Shown here one piece after another: positions 37,737 through 46,042 of a stretch of 64,000 nt of DNA (positions within the stretch are counted from its first letter, which is position 1; each line of letters begins with the position of its first letter). The DNA lies in NCBI RefSeq assembly GCF_026013645.1, contig NZ_CP110224.1, forward strand, positions 1,736,001 to 1,800,000. The letters run 5' to 3'. Made by a program: the position numbers and the translations under genes. The DNA is from Virgibacillus natechei (GTDB lineage Bacteria > Bacillota > Bacilli > Bacillales > Amphibacillaceae). The notes beneath the pieces are model-generated. The model was given only the letters and a program-made list of their open reading frames with translations. It searched no databases and had not been told where the DNA came from.

Positions 37737-38006
37737 ATGGCTATCACACAAGAACGCAAGAATGAAATTATTAGTGAATATAAAGTTCACGATAATGACA
37801 CTGGTTCTCCAGAAGTACAAATTGCAGTACTTACTGAAGAAATCACAAAATTAAATGAGCATTTACGTACGCATACAAAAGACCACCATTCACGTCGTGG
37901 GCTTTTAAAAATGGTTGGTAAACGCCGTAATTTACTAAACTACCTACGTAATAAAGATATTATCCGTTATCGTGATCTCATTAAAAGTCTCGGTTTACGT
38001 CGATAA
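37737..38006 (+). CDS. rpsO: 30S ribosomal protein S15
   Basis: The 89-residue S15, the family's exact length. It shows [20 protein letters not shown] and [20 protein letters not shown], which bind the 16S central-domain three-way junction. ATG 37737 has a perfect TTAGGAGGTGAG ribosome site. It has its own promoter and is followed by a terminator overlapping its stop codon. Confidence 0.98.
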   Translation: MAITQERKNEIISEYKVHDNDTGSPEVQIAVLTEEITKLNEHLRTHTKDHHSRRGLLKMVGKRRNLLNYLRNKDIIRYRDLIKSLGLRR

Positions 38007-38033
38007 AAAGCAGGAGCAATCCTGCTTTTTTTA
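38005..38033 (+). terminator. rho-independent terminator after rpsO
   Basis: AAAAAGCAGG (38005-38014) pairs with CCTGCTTTTT (38021-38030), followed by more T. It starts within the rpsO stop codon. Confidence 0.9.
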
Positions 38034-38051
38034 TCTTTTAACTACATAAAA

Positions 38052-38080
38052 TTTACATTTCTGTCAATAAACTATAAAAT
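38052..38080 (+). promoter_or_regulatory. sigma-A promoter for pnp
   Basis: TTTACA (38052-38057) and TAAAAT (38075-38080) with a 17-base spacer, 40 bases before the pnp start. This allows pnp transcription independent of rpsO. Confidence 0.65.
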
Positions 38081-38119
38081 GGGTAATAGAATGCTTTTTT
38101 GAAAGGAGCAAAATAATAA

Positions 38120-40234
38120 ATGTCAGAAGCTAAACAAGTTTTTTCAACAGAAATTGCTGGAAAAAAGTTTTCTGTCGAAATAGGAGAACTGGCAAAACAA
38201 GCGAATGGAGCATGTATGATACACTATGGAGATACATCGGTATTATGTGTAGCAACAGCTTCAAAAGAGCCAAAGGATTTGCCGTTTTTTCCATTGACCG
38301 TAAACTATGAAGAACGCTTATATGCGGTTGGGAAAATTCCAGGGGGCTTCATTAAACGGGAAGGAAGGCCAAGTGAGAAAGCAACGTTGACTTCACGCTT
38401 AATTGATCGCCCTATTCGTCCATTATTCCCAGATGGTTTTAGAAATGAGGTACAAGTAATCAGTACTGTCATGAGTGTTGAACAGGATAATCCATCAGAC
38501 ATTGCTGCAATGATTGGATCATCAATCGCTTTAAGCATCTCCGATATTCAGTTTGCTGAACCTATAGCTGGTGTTAAAGTTGGACGAGTTGACGGAGAAT
38601 TCATTATCAACCCTGGTATTGAACAAGAAGAAAAAAGTGATATTGCGTTAACAGTAGCTGGTACAAAAGATGCCATTAATATGGTAGAAGCTGCAGCAGA
38701 GGAAGTACCTGAAAACATTATGCTTGATGCTATCATGTTTGGCCACGAGGAAATTAAACGTCTCGTTGCATTTCAAGAGGAAATAGTACAGGCTGTAGGT
38801 GTTGAAAAATCATCTGTGACGTTATTTGAACCAGATGAAGAAATAGCTACTAACGTAGAGCAAAAAGCAAAAGATAAATTGGCTGCAGCTATTCAAGTAT
38901 TTGAAAAACATGAAAGAGAAGAAGCTATTACGAAAGTGAAAGATGAGACACTAGAACAGTATGCGGAAGAAGAACCAGAAGTTATTAAACAAGTGAAATC
39001 TGTTCTGGATCATATGACTAAAGAAGAAGTACGTCGTCGTATCACGAAAGAAAAACTTCGTCCTGATGGTCGTAAAATCGATGAGATTCGTCCATTGTCA
39101 TCAAGAATTAATGTATTGCCAAGAACGCATGGATCTGGCTTGTTTACACGCGGACAAACACAAGCGCTTAGTATCTGTACACTTGGAGCATTAGGGGATG
39201 TACAGATTTTGGATGGGTTGGATCTTGAGGAGTCCAAACGCTTTATGCATCATTATAATTTCCCCCAGTATAGTGTCGGTGAAACAGGACCTATTAGAGG
39301 GCCAGGTCGTCGAGAAATTGGACATGGAGCATTAGGCGAACGAGCGCTTGAACAAGTTATTCCTTCAGATAAGGAATTTCCGTACACCATACGTTTAGTA
39401 TCAGAAGTATTAGAATCAAACGGTTCTACATCTCAAGCAAGTATATGTGCTAGTACACTCGCTATGATGGATGCAGGGGTACCCATTAAAGCACCTGTTG
39501 CAGGTATTGCCATGGGACTTGTCAAATCAGGAGATGACTATTCTATTTTAACTGATATTCAAGGCATGGAAGATGCTTTAGGTGATATGGACTTTAAAGT
39601 TGCAGGTACTGAGAATGGTGTAACAGCTCTACAAATGGATATAAAAATCGATGGCTTATCAAAAGAAATTTTGGAAGAAGCATTAAATCAGGCTAAAATT
39701 GGCCGTATACAAATCTTAGATTCAATGCTCGCCACAATTGAAGAACCAAAAACACAGCTTTCTGAATACGCACCTAAGATTTTAACAATGAACATTAACC
39801 CTGATAAAATCCGATCTGTTATTGGGCCGAGCGGTAAACAGATTAATCAAATTATTGATGATACAGGAGTTAAAATTGATATTGAGCAGGATGGCGGTGT
39901 CTTTATTTCGTCAACAGATGCTTCTATGAATGAGAAGGCTAAAAAGATTATTGAAGATCTTGTGAGAGAAGTTGAAGTTGATCAAATGTATTTGGGAACT
40001 GTAAAAAGGATTGAGAAATTTGGAGCCTTTGTAGAAATATTTAAAGGCAAGGATGGTCTCGTTCACATTTCTGAGTTGGCAGAAGAACGCACAAATAAAG
40101 TGGAAGATGTTGTATCCATCGGTGACGAAATAATGGTTAAAGTGAAAGAGATTGATCATCAAGGTCGCGTGAATCTTTCCCGTAAAGCAGTTCTAAAGGA
40201 AGAGCAAGAAAAACAGAAACAAGCTGAGTCATAG
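38120..40234 (+). CDS. pnp: polynucleotide phosphorylase
   Basis: A 704-residue PNPase (705 in B. subtilis), the phosphorolytic 3'-5' exoribonuclease of the RNA degradosome. Two RNase PH core domains are separated by the helical domain; the first has [20 protein letters not shown] and the second has [14 protein letters not shown] and [20 protein letters not shown] domain (about 555-615, [15 protein letters not shown]) and an S1 domain (about 621-690) complete it. AAAGGAG is upstream. It is followed by a strong terminator. Confidence 0.98.
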   Translation: MSEAKQVFSTEIAGKKFSVEIGELAKQANGACMIHYGDTSVLCVATASKEPKDLPFFPLTVNYEERLYAVGKIPGGFIKREGRPSEKATLTSRLIDRPIRPLFPDGFRNEVQVISTVMSVEQDNPSDIAAMIGSSIALSISDIQFAEPIAGVKVGRVDGEFIINPGIEQEEKSDIALTVAGTKDAINMVEAAAEEVPENIMLDAIMFGHEEIKRLVAFQEEIVQAVGVEKSSVTLFEPDEEIATNVEQKAKDKLAAAIQVFEKHEREEAITKVKDETLEQYAEEEPEVIKQVKSVLDHMTKEEVRRRITKEKLRPDGRKIDEIRPLSSRINVLPRTHGSGLFTRGQTQALSICTLGALGDVQILDGLDLEESKRFMHHYNFPQYSVGETGPIRGPGRREIGHGALGERALEQVIPSDKEFPYTIRLVSEVLESNGSTSQASICASTLAMMDAGVPIKAPVAGIAMGLVKSGDDYSILTDIQGMEDALGDMDFKVAGTENGVTALQMDIKIDGLSKEILEEALNQAKIGRIQILDSMLATIEEPKTQLSEYAPKILTMNINPDKIRSVIGPSGKQINQIIDDTGVKIDIEQDGGVFISSTDASMNEKAKKIIEDLVREVEVDQMYLGTVKRIEKFGAFVEIFKGKDGLVHISELAEERTNKVEDVVSIGDEIMVKVKEIDHQGRVNLSRKAVLKEEQEKQKQAES

Positions 40235-40248
40235 ATAATAGAGATACA

Positions 40249-40277
40249 AGAAGCTGGCAACCCAGTTTCTTTTTTTA
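40249..40277 (+). terminator. rho-independent terminator after pnp
   Basis: AGAAGCTGG (40249-40257) pairs with CCAGTTTCT (40262-40270) with one wobble, followed by seven T residues. Confidence 0.88.
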
Positions 40278-40282
40278 TTTCA

Positions 40283-40559
40283 TAGGAAACTATAGAATTT
40301 AAATGCTGTGGATAACTTATACACTGAAATAGCCACGTCCAGCTCCAGCGCCCAGCAACTATCAAACTTCACACTCATCCACTACGATAAAGAAGACTTA
40401 CTGATTGCCAAGCCGGCAGGCGCAGGCAGAAGTAAAGTCGCACTTATACCCTTGTGGTGAAAGTCAACATCGACTCACTTCGTTCGTCGTGTTTCCTTTA
40501 TCTCATTGCGGGGTGCTCCAGTTTGTACGTTGCTAAACGGGCGCTTGCGCTTTTGTTCT
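40283..40559 (-). repeat. long dispersed repeat, copy B (inverted)
   Basis: A ~277-base segment that, read on the minus strand, runs from AGAACAAAAGCGCAAGCGCC to CTATAGTTTCCTA and matches copy A at 29931-30203 almost throughout. It starts six bases after the pnp terminator. Differences from copy A are mostly single substitutions plus a small insertion (CGCCTGCCGGC in place of CGCCTCTGGC). With copy A it brackets the rimP-pnp cluster. The remainder of this 552-base gap holds the candidate structured RNA at 40600-40711. Confidence 0.9.
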
Positions 40560-40599
40560 TTGCAGATACAAAAGTATAAACTTTGAATGAAAACAAATA

Positions 40600-40711
40600 C
40601 ATTTTCATGCTAGATGGTGGCTCTATATAGGTGAGCCATGTTAGTTCCCTATCAATATAAGTGCGGGTTTTGGCTACCGCCACAAAGCTTGGCGATGAGC
40701 CAAGTTTTTTC
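40600..40711 (+). ncRNA. candidate structured leader RNA / attenuator upstream of ylxY
   Basis: A gene-free stretch with stacked hairpins: TGGCTC / GAGCCA around TATATAGGT (about 40617-40637), a GCGG/CCGC-containing element near 40662-40682, and a final CTTGGC-gatga-GCCAAG hairpin (40688-40704) followed by six T. GAGCCA occurs both in the first stem and in the terminator arm, so alternative pairings are possible, as in riboswitches or attenuators. The TAGGTGAGCC part recalls magnesium (M-box) leaders, but the rest does not fit, so no class is assigned. Confidence 0.4.
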
Positions 40712-40786
40712 TAAGTAAAGTTAGTACATACGTTTTATACATACCCTGTCCTTTTATTTCATATGAATGCTACAGGGGGGATTTGA

Positions 40787-41731
40787 ATGTATCGTTATCG
40801 GAAATTTGTTAACTTAGTTGTTTTTCTTTTCATTATTCTTGTAGCTTATAATCCAGAACATAATCCATTTGTTATTAATGAAGTTGGTTCAATAACCGAA
40901 GTAACACGTACAGAGGATGTACTATATAAGGAAATACAAGATAAAAGTCCAGAGTATTCACAAGATCCTCAGAATGCATATATAGATAGTGTTTGGAAAA
41001 AAACGCCTGGAAGAAATGGGGCTAAAGTAAATCTAGAAGAATCTTACGAGAAAATGAAAGAAGAAGGTACATTCAAAGAATCTTTACTTGTATATGATCA
41101 AACTCCTCCAGAAATAAAGCTTAAGGATTTACCAGCTTCTCCTATATTCCGTGGTCACCCAGAAAAGGATATGGTTTCTCTTTTATTTAATGTTTCGTGG
41201 GGGGAAGAACATATTCCCGATATATTGAATATTTTAAATGAACACAGTGTAAAAGCAACGTTTTTTATCGAGGGGAAATGGGCTCAGCAGAATTCTGAAT
41301 CTGTGAAAATGATTGATGAGCAAGGTCATGTTGTAGGAAATCATGCATATAATCATCCAGATATGACCAGATTAACAGAACAGGAAAACACAAGACAAAT
41401 AGCACAGACTAACGAAATTATTAAAGCGATCACTGGCAAAGACTTAAAATGGTTTGCACCACCCAGCGGCAATCATACTGAACAAGTTGTGGAGGTAGCA
41501 GACGCTTTAAATATGGAAACAATACTTTGGACTGTAGATACAATTGATTGGAAGAACCCATCTGTTTCTGTTATGATAAACCGAGTAAATAATAAACTCC
41601 ATCCAGGTGCAACCATTCTAATGCATCCGACATCTTCCATCGTAGAAGGACTTGAACCATTAATTAAGAATATTAAAGAAAACGGCTACCGAATTGGTAC
41701 AATTGAAAAGTTGTTAAATGAAGAAAGATAA
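40787..41731 (+). CDS. ylxY: YlxY-type polysaccharide deacetylase-like protein
   Basis: A 314-residue protein with an N-terminal membrane anchor or signal (about residues 8-22, VNLVVFLFIILVAYN) and a NodB-homology domain (about 120-310). KATFFIEGKWAQQ, the metal motif HAYNHPD and WTVDTIDW are present. The usual catalytic TFDDG motif is replaced by FNVSWG, so the general-base aspartates are missing. The enzyme may be inactive or altered, a feature I also associate with B. subtilis YlxY. It is likely extracellular and wall- or spore-related, but the substrate is unknown. GGGGGGA SD. Confidence 0.87.
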   Translation: MYRYRKFVNLVVFLFIILVAYNPEHNPFVINEVGSITEVTRTEDVLYKEIQDKSPEYSQDPQNAYIDSVWKKTPGRNGAKVNLEESYEKMKEEGTFKESLLVYDQTPPEIKLKDLPASPIFRGHPEKDMVSLLFNVSWGEEHIPDILNILNEHSVKATFFIEGKWAQQNSESVKMIDEQGHVVGNHAYNHPDMTRLTEQENTRQIAQTNEIIKAITGKDLKWFAPPSGNHTEQVVEVADALNMETILWTVDTIDWKNPSVSVMINRVNNKLHPGATILMHPTSSIVEGLEPLIKNIKENGYRIGTIEKLLNEER

Positions 41732-41766
41732 AAGGCATGCACAATGGTAAAGACAGGAGGAAAAGT

Positions 41767-42984
41767 ATGATTGAAAAGCACACAAGTAAAAACGGAGTTC
41801 GAATCGTAATGGAAAATATTCCAGCAGTTCGCTCTGTTACAATTGGTGTCTGGGTGTTAACCGGTTCACGAAATGAATCACAATTAAATAATGGAATATC
41901 TCATTTTTTAGAACATATGTTTTTTAAAGGTACAAATACGAGATCTCCGCAGGATATTGCAGAAGCTTTTGACTCTATTGGTGGTCAGGTAAATGCATTT
42001 ACCTCTAAGGAATATACTTGTTTCTTTGCAAAGGTACTAGATACACATAAAGAATATGCACTGGAAATTCTCGCAGATATGTTTTTTAATTCATCATTTG
42101 ATGAAGCAGAAATTGAAAGAGAGAAGAAAGTAATTTACGAAGAGATTAAAATGTATGAAGACACACCGGATGATATTGTTCATGATTTGCTGGCACAAGC
42201 TTCCTACGGTGAACATCCATTAGGATATCCAATTTTAGGTACAGAAGAGCACTTGAAATCATTTAATGCTGATACACTGAAAAATTATATGAAAGAGCGA
42301 TACATACCGGAGAATGTGGTTATATCTGTTGCCGGAAATTTAGATGATTCCTTCGCAGCTAAAATTGAAGAACACTTTGGATCCTATCAATTTGGTGCTG
42401 ATCGTTCTGAAATACAAAAACCAACCTTTTTGGCAAATAATATTGAACGAAATAAAGATACAGAGCAAGCACATTTATGCTTAGGTTATAATGGGTTGCC
42501 TGTAGGTGACGAAAGTACTTATAGTTTGGTTATTATGAATAATGTGCTCGGTGGAAGTATGAGCTCAAGGTTATTTCAGGAGGTGCGTGAAAATCAAGGT
42601 CTTGCCTATTCAGTTTTCTCCTTCCACGCTTCCTTCTTAGATAATGGGTTATTAACGATTTATGCTGGTACTGGAAAAGATCAATTACCATTATTAGAAG
42701 ACACAATAAATGAAACAATGGGTACATTAATTAAAAATGGTTTAACAGACAAAGAATTAATGAATAGCAAAGAACAGTTAAAAGGAAACCTAATGCTAAG
42801 CCTTGAAAGTACCAATAGTCGAATGAGTCGTAATGGACGTAATGAAATGCTTCTGCAGCGACACCGTACGTTGGATGACATGATTCAAGAAATCGATGCT
42901 GTAAATCATGACTCCATCCAACAAGTAATTGAGTCGATGTTTAATCAACCCCCTTCTAGGGCATTGATAGCACCAAAAATGTAA
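41767..42984 (+). CDS. mlpA: M16-family zinc protease MlpA (YmxG)
   Basis: A 405-residue processing-peptidase-like protein. The inverted zinc motif HFLEH is at residues 46-50, with the downstream Glu in EREKKVIYEEIKMYE (about 115-130) completing the site. The second M16 half lacks the motif, as usual. ATG 41767 has AGGAGG seven bases upstream; a further-upstream ATG (41737) adds ten residues lying over the SD. In B. subtilis this protein lies downstream of ylxY. The physiological substrate is unclear. Confidence 0.93.
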   Translation: MIEKHTSKNGVRIVMENIPAVRSVTIGVWVLTGSRNESQLNNGISHFLEHMFFKGTNTRSPQDIAEAFDSIGGQVNAFTSKEYTCFFAKVLDTHKEYALEILADMFFNSSFDEAEIEREKKVIYEEIKMYEDTPDDIVHDLLAQASYGEHPLGYPILGTEEHLKSFNADTLKNYMKERYIPENVVISVAGNLDDSFAAKIEEHFGSYQFGADRSEIQKPTFLANNIERNKDTEQAHLCLGYNGLPVGDESTYSLVIMNNVLGGSMSSRLFQEVRENQGLAYSVFSFHASFLDNGLLTIYAGTGKDQLPLLEDTINETMGTLIKNGLTDKELMNSKEQLKGNLMLSLESTNSRMSRNGRNEMLLQRHRTLDDMIQEIDAVNHDSIQQVIESMFNQPPSRALIAPKM

Positions 42985-42992
42985 ACAAAGGA

Positions 42993-43024
42993 GAATCTAT
43001 GTTTTTTACATAGGTTCTTTTTTG
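42993..43024 (+). terminator. rho-independent terminator after mlpA
   Basis: GAATCTATGT (42993-43002) pairs with ACATAGGTTC (43008-43017), with one wobble, followed by seven T. Confidence 0.85.
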
Positions 43025-43067
43025 TGGCATATATATGTATAACTCAAGCTTAATGGAGGGGTTAGAT

Positions 43068-43304
43068 ATGCGCTATAAAGATATTAGTGGAAAAGAGATC
43101 GTCAATGTTAGTCAGGGATCTCGGTTAGGAATACTGGGTCAAACAGATTTGGAAATAAATGAGAAAACAGGTCAGATTGAATCTTTTATTATTCCAAATT
43201 ATAAATGGTTTGGACTTAAGAAAGAAGGGGATGAACAAAAAATAAATTGGAATTCGATTAAAAAAATAGGTGAAGACATGATTATGATTGAAATGGAGGA
43301 ATGA
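43068..43304 (+). CDS. ymxH: YlmC/YmxH-family PRC-barrel sporulation protein
   Basis: A 78-residue PRC-barrel-like protein with RYKDISGKEIVNVSQGSRLG and the conserved SFIIPNYKWFG segment, ending IEMEE. Members (YlmC, YmxH) are linked with sporulation; the exact function is unknown. ATG 43068 follows GGAGGGG; an upstream ATG at 43035 overlaps the SD region and is rejected. It is a stand-alone gene between two terminators. Confidence 0.9.
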   Translation: MRYKDISGKEIVNVSQGSRLGILGQTDLEINEKTGQIESFIIPNYKWFGLKKEGDEQKINWNSIKKIGEDMIMIEMEE

Positions 43305-43323
43305 AATGAATTATGACTGCGCT

Positions 43324-43370
43324 AAAAATCAGCTAGTATTGCTTCTGTATACTAGCTGATTTTTTGTTTT
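43324..43370 (+). terminator. strong rho-independent terminator after ymxH
   Basis: A perfect 16-base-pair stem, AAAAATCAGCTAGTAT (43324-43339) with its complement at 43349-43364, followed by TGTTTTTTT. It insulates ymxH from the sporulation genes downstream. Confidence 0.92.
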
Positions 43371-43386
43371 TTTAAAAGTACTTATC

Positions 43387-43413
43387 ACTATCAGCCTTCA
43401 AACACATAAGCTA
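43387..43413 (+). promoter_or_regulatory. sigma-K-type promoter for dpaAB
   Basis: AC at 43387-43388, a 16-base spacer, and CATAAGCTA at 43405-43413 match the mother-cell sigma-K pattern (AC, 16-17 bases, CATAnnnTA). It lies 49 bases before dpaA. In B. subtilis spoVFAB is transcribed by sigma-K, so site and gene agree. Confidence 0.75.
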
Positions 43414-43461
43414 TTAAATAATGATTTCAAGAAAAATGTAGTTTGGAGGGGATTCCCAATA

Positions 43462-44337
43462 ATGAGTCAATTAATTGCAGTAATAGGTGGCGATGCTCGC
43501 TATTTGGAATTAATTCGGCAGTTGCAGACGCTGCCTGATACAACAATTATTCTTGTAGGTTTTGATAAATTGGAACAAGGTTTTACAGGGTTGAAGCAGA
43601 TGGATTTCGATGATCTAGAACCAGACAAATTAGATGCGGTCGTTTTACCGATTACTGGAACAGATATGGCAGGGTATGTTGAAACCGTGTTTTCTGATCA
43701 GCCAATTCATATAGAGAAGGAATGGTTTCTAAAACTTAACAAATCGACACAGGTTTTTACAGGCATTACAAATGATTATTTATCATCTGCTGCAAAAGAA
43801 TCAGATGTTTCATTAATTCCTTTATTAGATAGAGATGATGTTGCTATATATAATTCAATACCAACAGCAGAAGGGACAATTATGATGGCAATAGAACATA
43901 CGGATTATACCATCCATTCCTCACGAGTTATTGTAGTTGGTTTTGGCAGAGTTGGCAATACAGTAGCAAATAAATTCGCGGCACTCGGTGCTAAGGTTTC
44001 TGTGAGCGGCAGTAGTATAAAAGATTTGGCCAGAATAAATGAAATGGGTTTAACTGCTATTCCTTTATCCGAACTAGATGCGTACACAAGTGAATGTGAT
44101 TTACTAATTAATACGATTCCAGCTCCAGTTGTAGAAAAGGATTCCATTCAACATTTGCCTCCACATGCCCTTATAATGGATCTTGCTTCTAAGCCGGGTG
44201 GTACGGACTTCAATTATGCAGAGCAAAGGGGGATACAGGCGATATTAGCTAGAAGTTTGCCTGGTATTGTTGCCCCAAAAACGGCTGGAAAAATTCTTGC
44301 CGATGTCATTAAACAATTAGTAACGAAAGGGGATTAA
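43462..44337 (+). CDS. dpaA: dipicolinate synthase subunit A
   Basis: A 291-residue SpoVFA. With DpaB it converts dihydrodipicolinate (the DapA product) to dipicolinic acid, which fills the spore core. A catalytic-like N-terminal domain (LIAVIGGDARYLELIRQL) precedes a Rossmann NAD(P)-binding domain with VVGFGRVGNTVANKFAALG (about 155-173). TTGGAGGGGA is the SD. The gene is two bases from dpaB and near the diaminopimelate genes that supply its substrate. Confidence 0.96.
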   Translation: MSQLIAVIGGDARYLELIRQLQTLPDTTIILVGFDKLEQGFTGLKQMDFDDLEPDKLDAVVLPITGTDMAGYVETVFSDQPIHIEKEWFLKLNKSTQVFTGITNDYLSSAAKESDVSLIPLLDRDDVAIYNSIPTAEGTIMMAIEHTDYTIHSSRVIVVGFGRVGNTVANKFAALGAKVSVSGSSIKDLARINEMGLTAIPLSELDAYTSECDLLINTIPAPVVEKDSIQHLPPHALIMDLASKPGGTDFNYAEQRGIQAILARSLPGIVAPKTAGKILADVIKQLVTKGD

Positions 44338-44338
44338 A

Positions 44339-44929
44339 ATGAGTTTAGAAGGAAAGCGTATTGGTCTTGGTTTAACGGGATCACATCATATGTATGAAAA
44401 GGTATACCCACAAATTGAAAAGTTGATGGATGAAAAAGCCGAAGTAATTCCAATTGTTTCCTATACGGTAAGAAATACAGATACGAAACATGGAAAAGCA
44501 GAAGAACATATTGAAAGAGTCGAATCAATTACAGGAAAACAGGTAATATCCACCATTCCTGGAGCTGAACCATTGGGTCCAAAGAATCCATTAGATTGTA
44601 TGGTAATCGCTCCGTTAACTGGAAATTCATTGAGTAAATTTGCCAATGCACTTACAGACAACCCCGTATTAATGGCTGCAAAATCTACAATAAGGAATCA
44701 GAAACCTGTTGTTTTAGGGATTTCCACAAATGATGCACTTGGATTGAATGGCATAAATTTAATGCGATTAATGGCAACAAAATATATTTATTTCATTCCA
44801 TATGGTCAGGATAATCCTTATAATAAACCGAACTCACTAGTAGCCAATATGGATTATTTACTTCCAACAGTAGAATCGGCCCTTAATGACAAGCAATTGC
44901 AACCTGTTATTATTCCTCATATCTATTAA
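44339..44929 (+). CDS. dpaB: dipicolinate synthase subunit B
   Basis: A 196-residue flavoprotein-like SpoVFB with GKRIGLGLTGSHHMYE at the N-terminus and DCMVIAPLTGNSLSKFAN, the HFCD flavoprotein pattern. It is the second subunit of dipicolinate synthase in the mother cell. AAAGGGGA lies over the dpaA stop. The next gene, asd, follows after 54 bases, so dpaAB may be partly co-transcribed with asd-dapG-dapA as in B. subtilis. Confidence 0.95.
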   Translation: MSLEGKRIGLGLTGSHHMYEKVYPQIEKLMDEKAEVIPIVSYTVRNTDTKHGKAEEHIERVESITGKQVISTIPGAEPLGPKNPLDCMVIAPLTGNSLSKFANALTDNPVLMAAKSTIRNQKPVVLGISTNDALGLNGINLMRLMATKYIYFIPYGQDNPYNKPNSLVANMDYLLPTVESALNDKQLQPVIIPHIY

Positions 44930-44983
44930 TTTATGATAAGATAGATTTATTATTATTTTTTTATGAGGAAGGGAGTCATATTC

Positions 44984-46030
44984 ATGACAGAAAAAACAAC
45001 TTACAATATAGCAGTGGTAGGAGCTACAGGGGCAGTTGGACAGAAAATCATCCAATTATTAGAAGATAAAAATTTCCCAATAAATGAATTAAAACTTTTA
45101 TCATCAGAAAGGTCAGCAGGAAAGAAAGTTCAATTTAAGCAAAATGAATTAACAGTAGAAGTAGCCGCTCCTGAAAGTTTTGCAGGAGTAGATATTGCAT
45201 TTTTTTCTGCAGGTGGGTCGGTATCCAAAAAACTAGCACCTGAAGCAGTAAAACATGGTGCTGTAGTTGTTGACAATACGAGTGCATATCGAATGGATGA
45301 TGAGGTGCCATTAGTAGTGCCAGAGGTTAATAAGTCAGATATTAAAAGCCATAAAGGGATTATTGCTAATCCAAATTGCTCAACCATTCAAATGGTAGCA
45401 GCATTAAAACCCTTACAGGATGTATACGGTATTGATCGTGTTATTGTATCGACATACCAAGCAGTTTCAGGTGCTGGGGAAGCCGCCAATGATGAATTAG
45501 TTAAACAAACGAAACAATTCATAGCTAATGAAGAAATGGAAGCAGAATTACTTCCAGTATCAGGTGATAAGAAACATTTTCCAATTGCGTTTAATGCATT
45601 GCCACAAATTGACGTATTTCAGGAAAACGGTTATACGTTTGAAGAAATGAAGATGATCAACGAAACAAAGAAAATTATGCATGCCCCACAATTGGCAGTT
45701 TCTGCGACGTGCGTACGTCTCCCTGTGTTTACATCACATGCAGAAAGTATATATATAGAAGTGGAAACAGAAGGTCTAGGAGTTGCTGATCTTTGGAAGG
45801 TCTTAGGCAATGCAGAAGGTGTTGCGCTTGAAGATGATCCTTCAACACAATCGTATCCAACACCTTTAAGTGCTGCAAATAAAGAAGATGTTTTTGTTGG
45901 TCGTGTAAGAAAAGATTTAGATAACGATAAAGGATTTCATATGTGGGTTGTATCTGATAACCTCATGAAAGGTGCTGCTTGGAATTCAATCCAAATAGCA
46001 GATAGTTTAATTCAAAATAAATGGCTATAA
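44984..46030 (+). CDS. asd: aspartate-semialdehyde dehydrogenase
   Basis: A 348-residue NADPH-dependent enzyme (346 in B. subtilis) reducing aspartyl phosphate to the semialdehyde. The GATGAVGQKI dinucleotide loop is near the N-terminus, the active-site Cys132 is in NPNCSTIQM, and the substrate-binding segment is near FNALPQID. ATG 44984 is preceded by GAGGAAGGGAG; the ATG at 44963 precedes the SD and is rejected. It feeds lysine, threonine, methionine and dipicolinate synthesis. Confidence 0.97.
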   Translation: MTEKTTYNIAVVGATGAVGQKIIQLLEDKNFPINELKLLSSERSAGKKVQFKQNELTVEVAAPESFAGVDIAFFSAGGSVSKKLAPEAVKHGAVVVDNTSAYRMDDEVPLVVPEVNKSDIKSHKGIIANPNCSTIQMVAALKPLQDVYGIDRVIVSTYQAVSGAGEAANDELVKQTKQFIANEEMEAELLPVSGDKKHFPIAFNALPQIDVFQENGYTFEEMKMINETKKIMHAPQLAVSATCVRLPVFTSHAESIYIEVETEGLGVADLWKVLGNAEGVALEDDPSTQSYPTPLSAANKEDVFVGRVRKDLDNDKGFHMWVVSDNLMKGAAWNSIQIADSLIQNKWL

Positions 46031-46042
46031 GGTAGTGTTACT

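Noticed and set aside
40600..40711. T-box, M-box, GEMM and fluoride riboswitch identities for the structured region upstream of ylxY
   Set aside because: Individual words resemble these classes (for example TAGGTGAGCC, GGCTACCGCC) but the order and remaining conserved cores do not fit, so no class is assigned.
46031..46042. Lysine riboswitch upstream of dapG
   Set aside because: Only a 12-base gap separates asd and dapG, leaving no room for an aptamer.
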